5,312 nt of DNA from Chitinophagaceae bacterium. GTDB lineage: Bacteria > Bacteroidota > Bacteroidia > Chitinophagales > Chitinophagaceae. Below the pieces are notes generated by a model. That model did not search any database and was not told where the DNA came from. It worked only from the letters and a program-made list of their open reading frames with translations. Shown piece after piece: positions 5,098 through 5,312 of this stretch. Position numbers and translations under genes: made by a program. The stretch is from the NCBI GenBank assembly GCA_003151295.1, contig PLXD01000545.1, positions 464-5,775 of the forward strand, written 5' to 3'. How positions within the stretch are numbered: the first letter of the stretch is position 1; each line of letters opens with the position of its first letter.

Positions 5098-5312
5098 TGG
5101 CAACCTCCAAAAAGAAGAATAGCGCCGGCCTTAAGAACCGCCCGGCTGCAAAGAAGCCGGCAAAAAGCGGAAATACCGGCAAAAAGATTCCGGCAACCCG
5201 GACTTCACGCTCGCAAGGAAAGCCGTCAACTATCCGGGAAAAGCTGGCCGTCCTCAAGCCATCCGGCGGAAAAGACGATTCCTTTTTCGAGCTGGTGCAC
5301 GAAGTTGCACGT
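5097..5312 (+). CDS. Start of a probable MGMT/alkyltransferase-like protein, cut by the window edge
   Basis: The frame from ATG 5097, which overlaps the preceding TAA, stays open for 72 codons to the right edge. Residues 1-58 are rich in Lys, Ala, Pro and Ser with no hydrophobic core, so this is a basic and probably disordered tail that could help bind DNA. Residues 60-72 (DDSFFELVHEVAR) match the first helix of small MGMT-family proteins in Bacteroidota (PF01035 type), which normally continues with a GRVTTYG-like motif. In that family the protein recognises O6-alkylguanine in DNA, and the small members often lack the alkyl-accepting Cys. The active-site region lies beyond the window, so enzyme or alkyltransferase-like (ATL) status cannot be decided. 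The existence of the gene is well supported by overlap and open frame; the family call rests on a short segment. Confidence 0.6.
   Translation, partial: MATSKKKNSAGLKNRPAAKKPAKSGNTGKKIPATRTSRSQGKPSTIREKLAVLKPSGGKDDSFFELVHEVAR

Noticed and set aside
5051..5257. Minus-strand open frame with a hydrophobic C-terminal half
   Set aside because: It mirrors the Lys/Ala/Pro-rich start of the MGMT-like gene; the plus-strand frame is open to the edge and coupled to its neighbour.

Overview
The window looks like chromosomal DNA from a member of the Bacteroidota, possibly near Chitinophagaceae; the family is a guess. The evidence is two exact matches to the Bacteroidota -7 promoter box (TAnnTTTG), weak Shine-Dalgarno signals, a CCxxxCxxC mini-protein of the DUF5522 type next to trmB, and an OppC/DppC-type permease with a large extra domain. 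There is no insertion sequence, integrase or CRISPR array.

Layout. (1) 1-564: the 3' part of an alpha/beta hydrolase gene, open at the left edge and broken by an in-frame TAA just before the catalytic Asp. (2) 635-2910: a membrane-bound family 2 glycosyltransferase whose stop overlaps the start of an ABC transporter permease (ATGA). (3) 2989-3459, minus strand: an Lrp/AsnC-family regulator, convergent with the permease. (4) 3460-4106: a gene-free stretch of about 650 bases. It holds an AT-rich upstream region, two tandem copies of an unusual tRNA-like RNA (3609-3784 and 3799-3972), a run of small hairpins, a strong intrinsic terminator and the trmB promoter. (5) 4107-5312: three overlapping genes, trmB, a DUF5522-like Cys-rich mini-protein and the start of what is probably an MGMT/alkyltransferase-like gene that runs off the right edge.

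The most interesting part is the tandem RNA pair. Each copy has a tRNA-like acceptor stem, D-arm, possible anticodon arm and T-arm. In place of a normal variable loop it has a 104-nt insert able to form an H-type pseudoknot. The copies are about 90% identical (18 substitutions and a 2-nt gap). About half of the substitutions fall in compensatory or pairing-preserving positions, including two complete pair exchanges in the acceptor stem and one in each pseudoknot helix, so the fold appears to be under selection. The possible anticodon loop reads GUC with C38 and G73, which recalls tRNA-Asp, although position 37 is U and the D-arm looks like that of tRNA-Leu. I do not recognise it as a known RNA family.

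How the genes fit together. The RNA block is followed by its own terminator and then by trmB, which modifies the variable loop of tRNAs; a functional link is possible but only inferred. The trmB, DUF5522 and MGMT-like genes are translationally coupled. The glycosyltransferase and permease are also coupled but share no obvious pathway.
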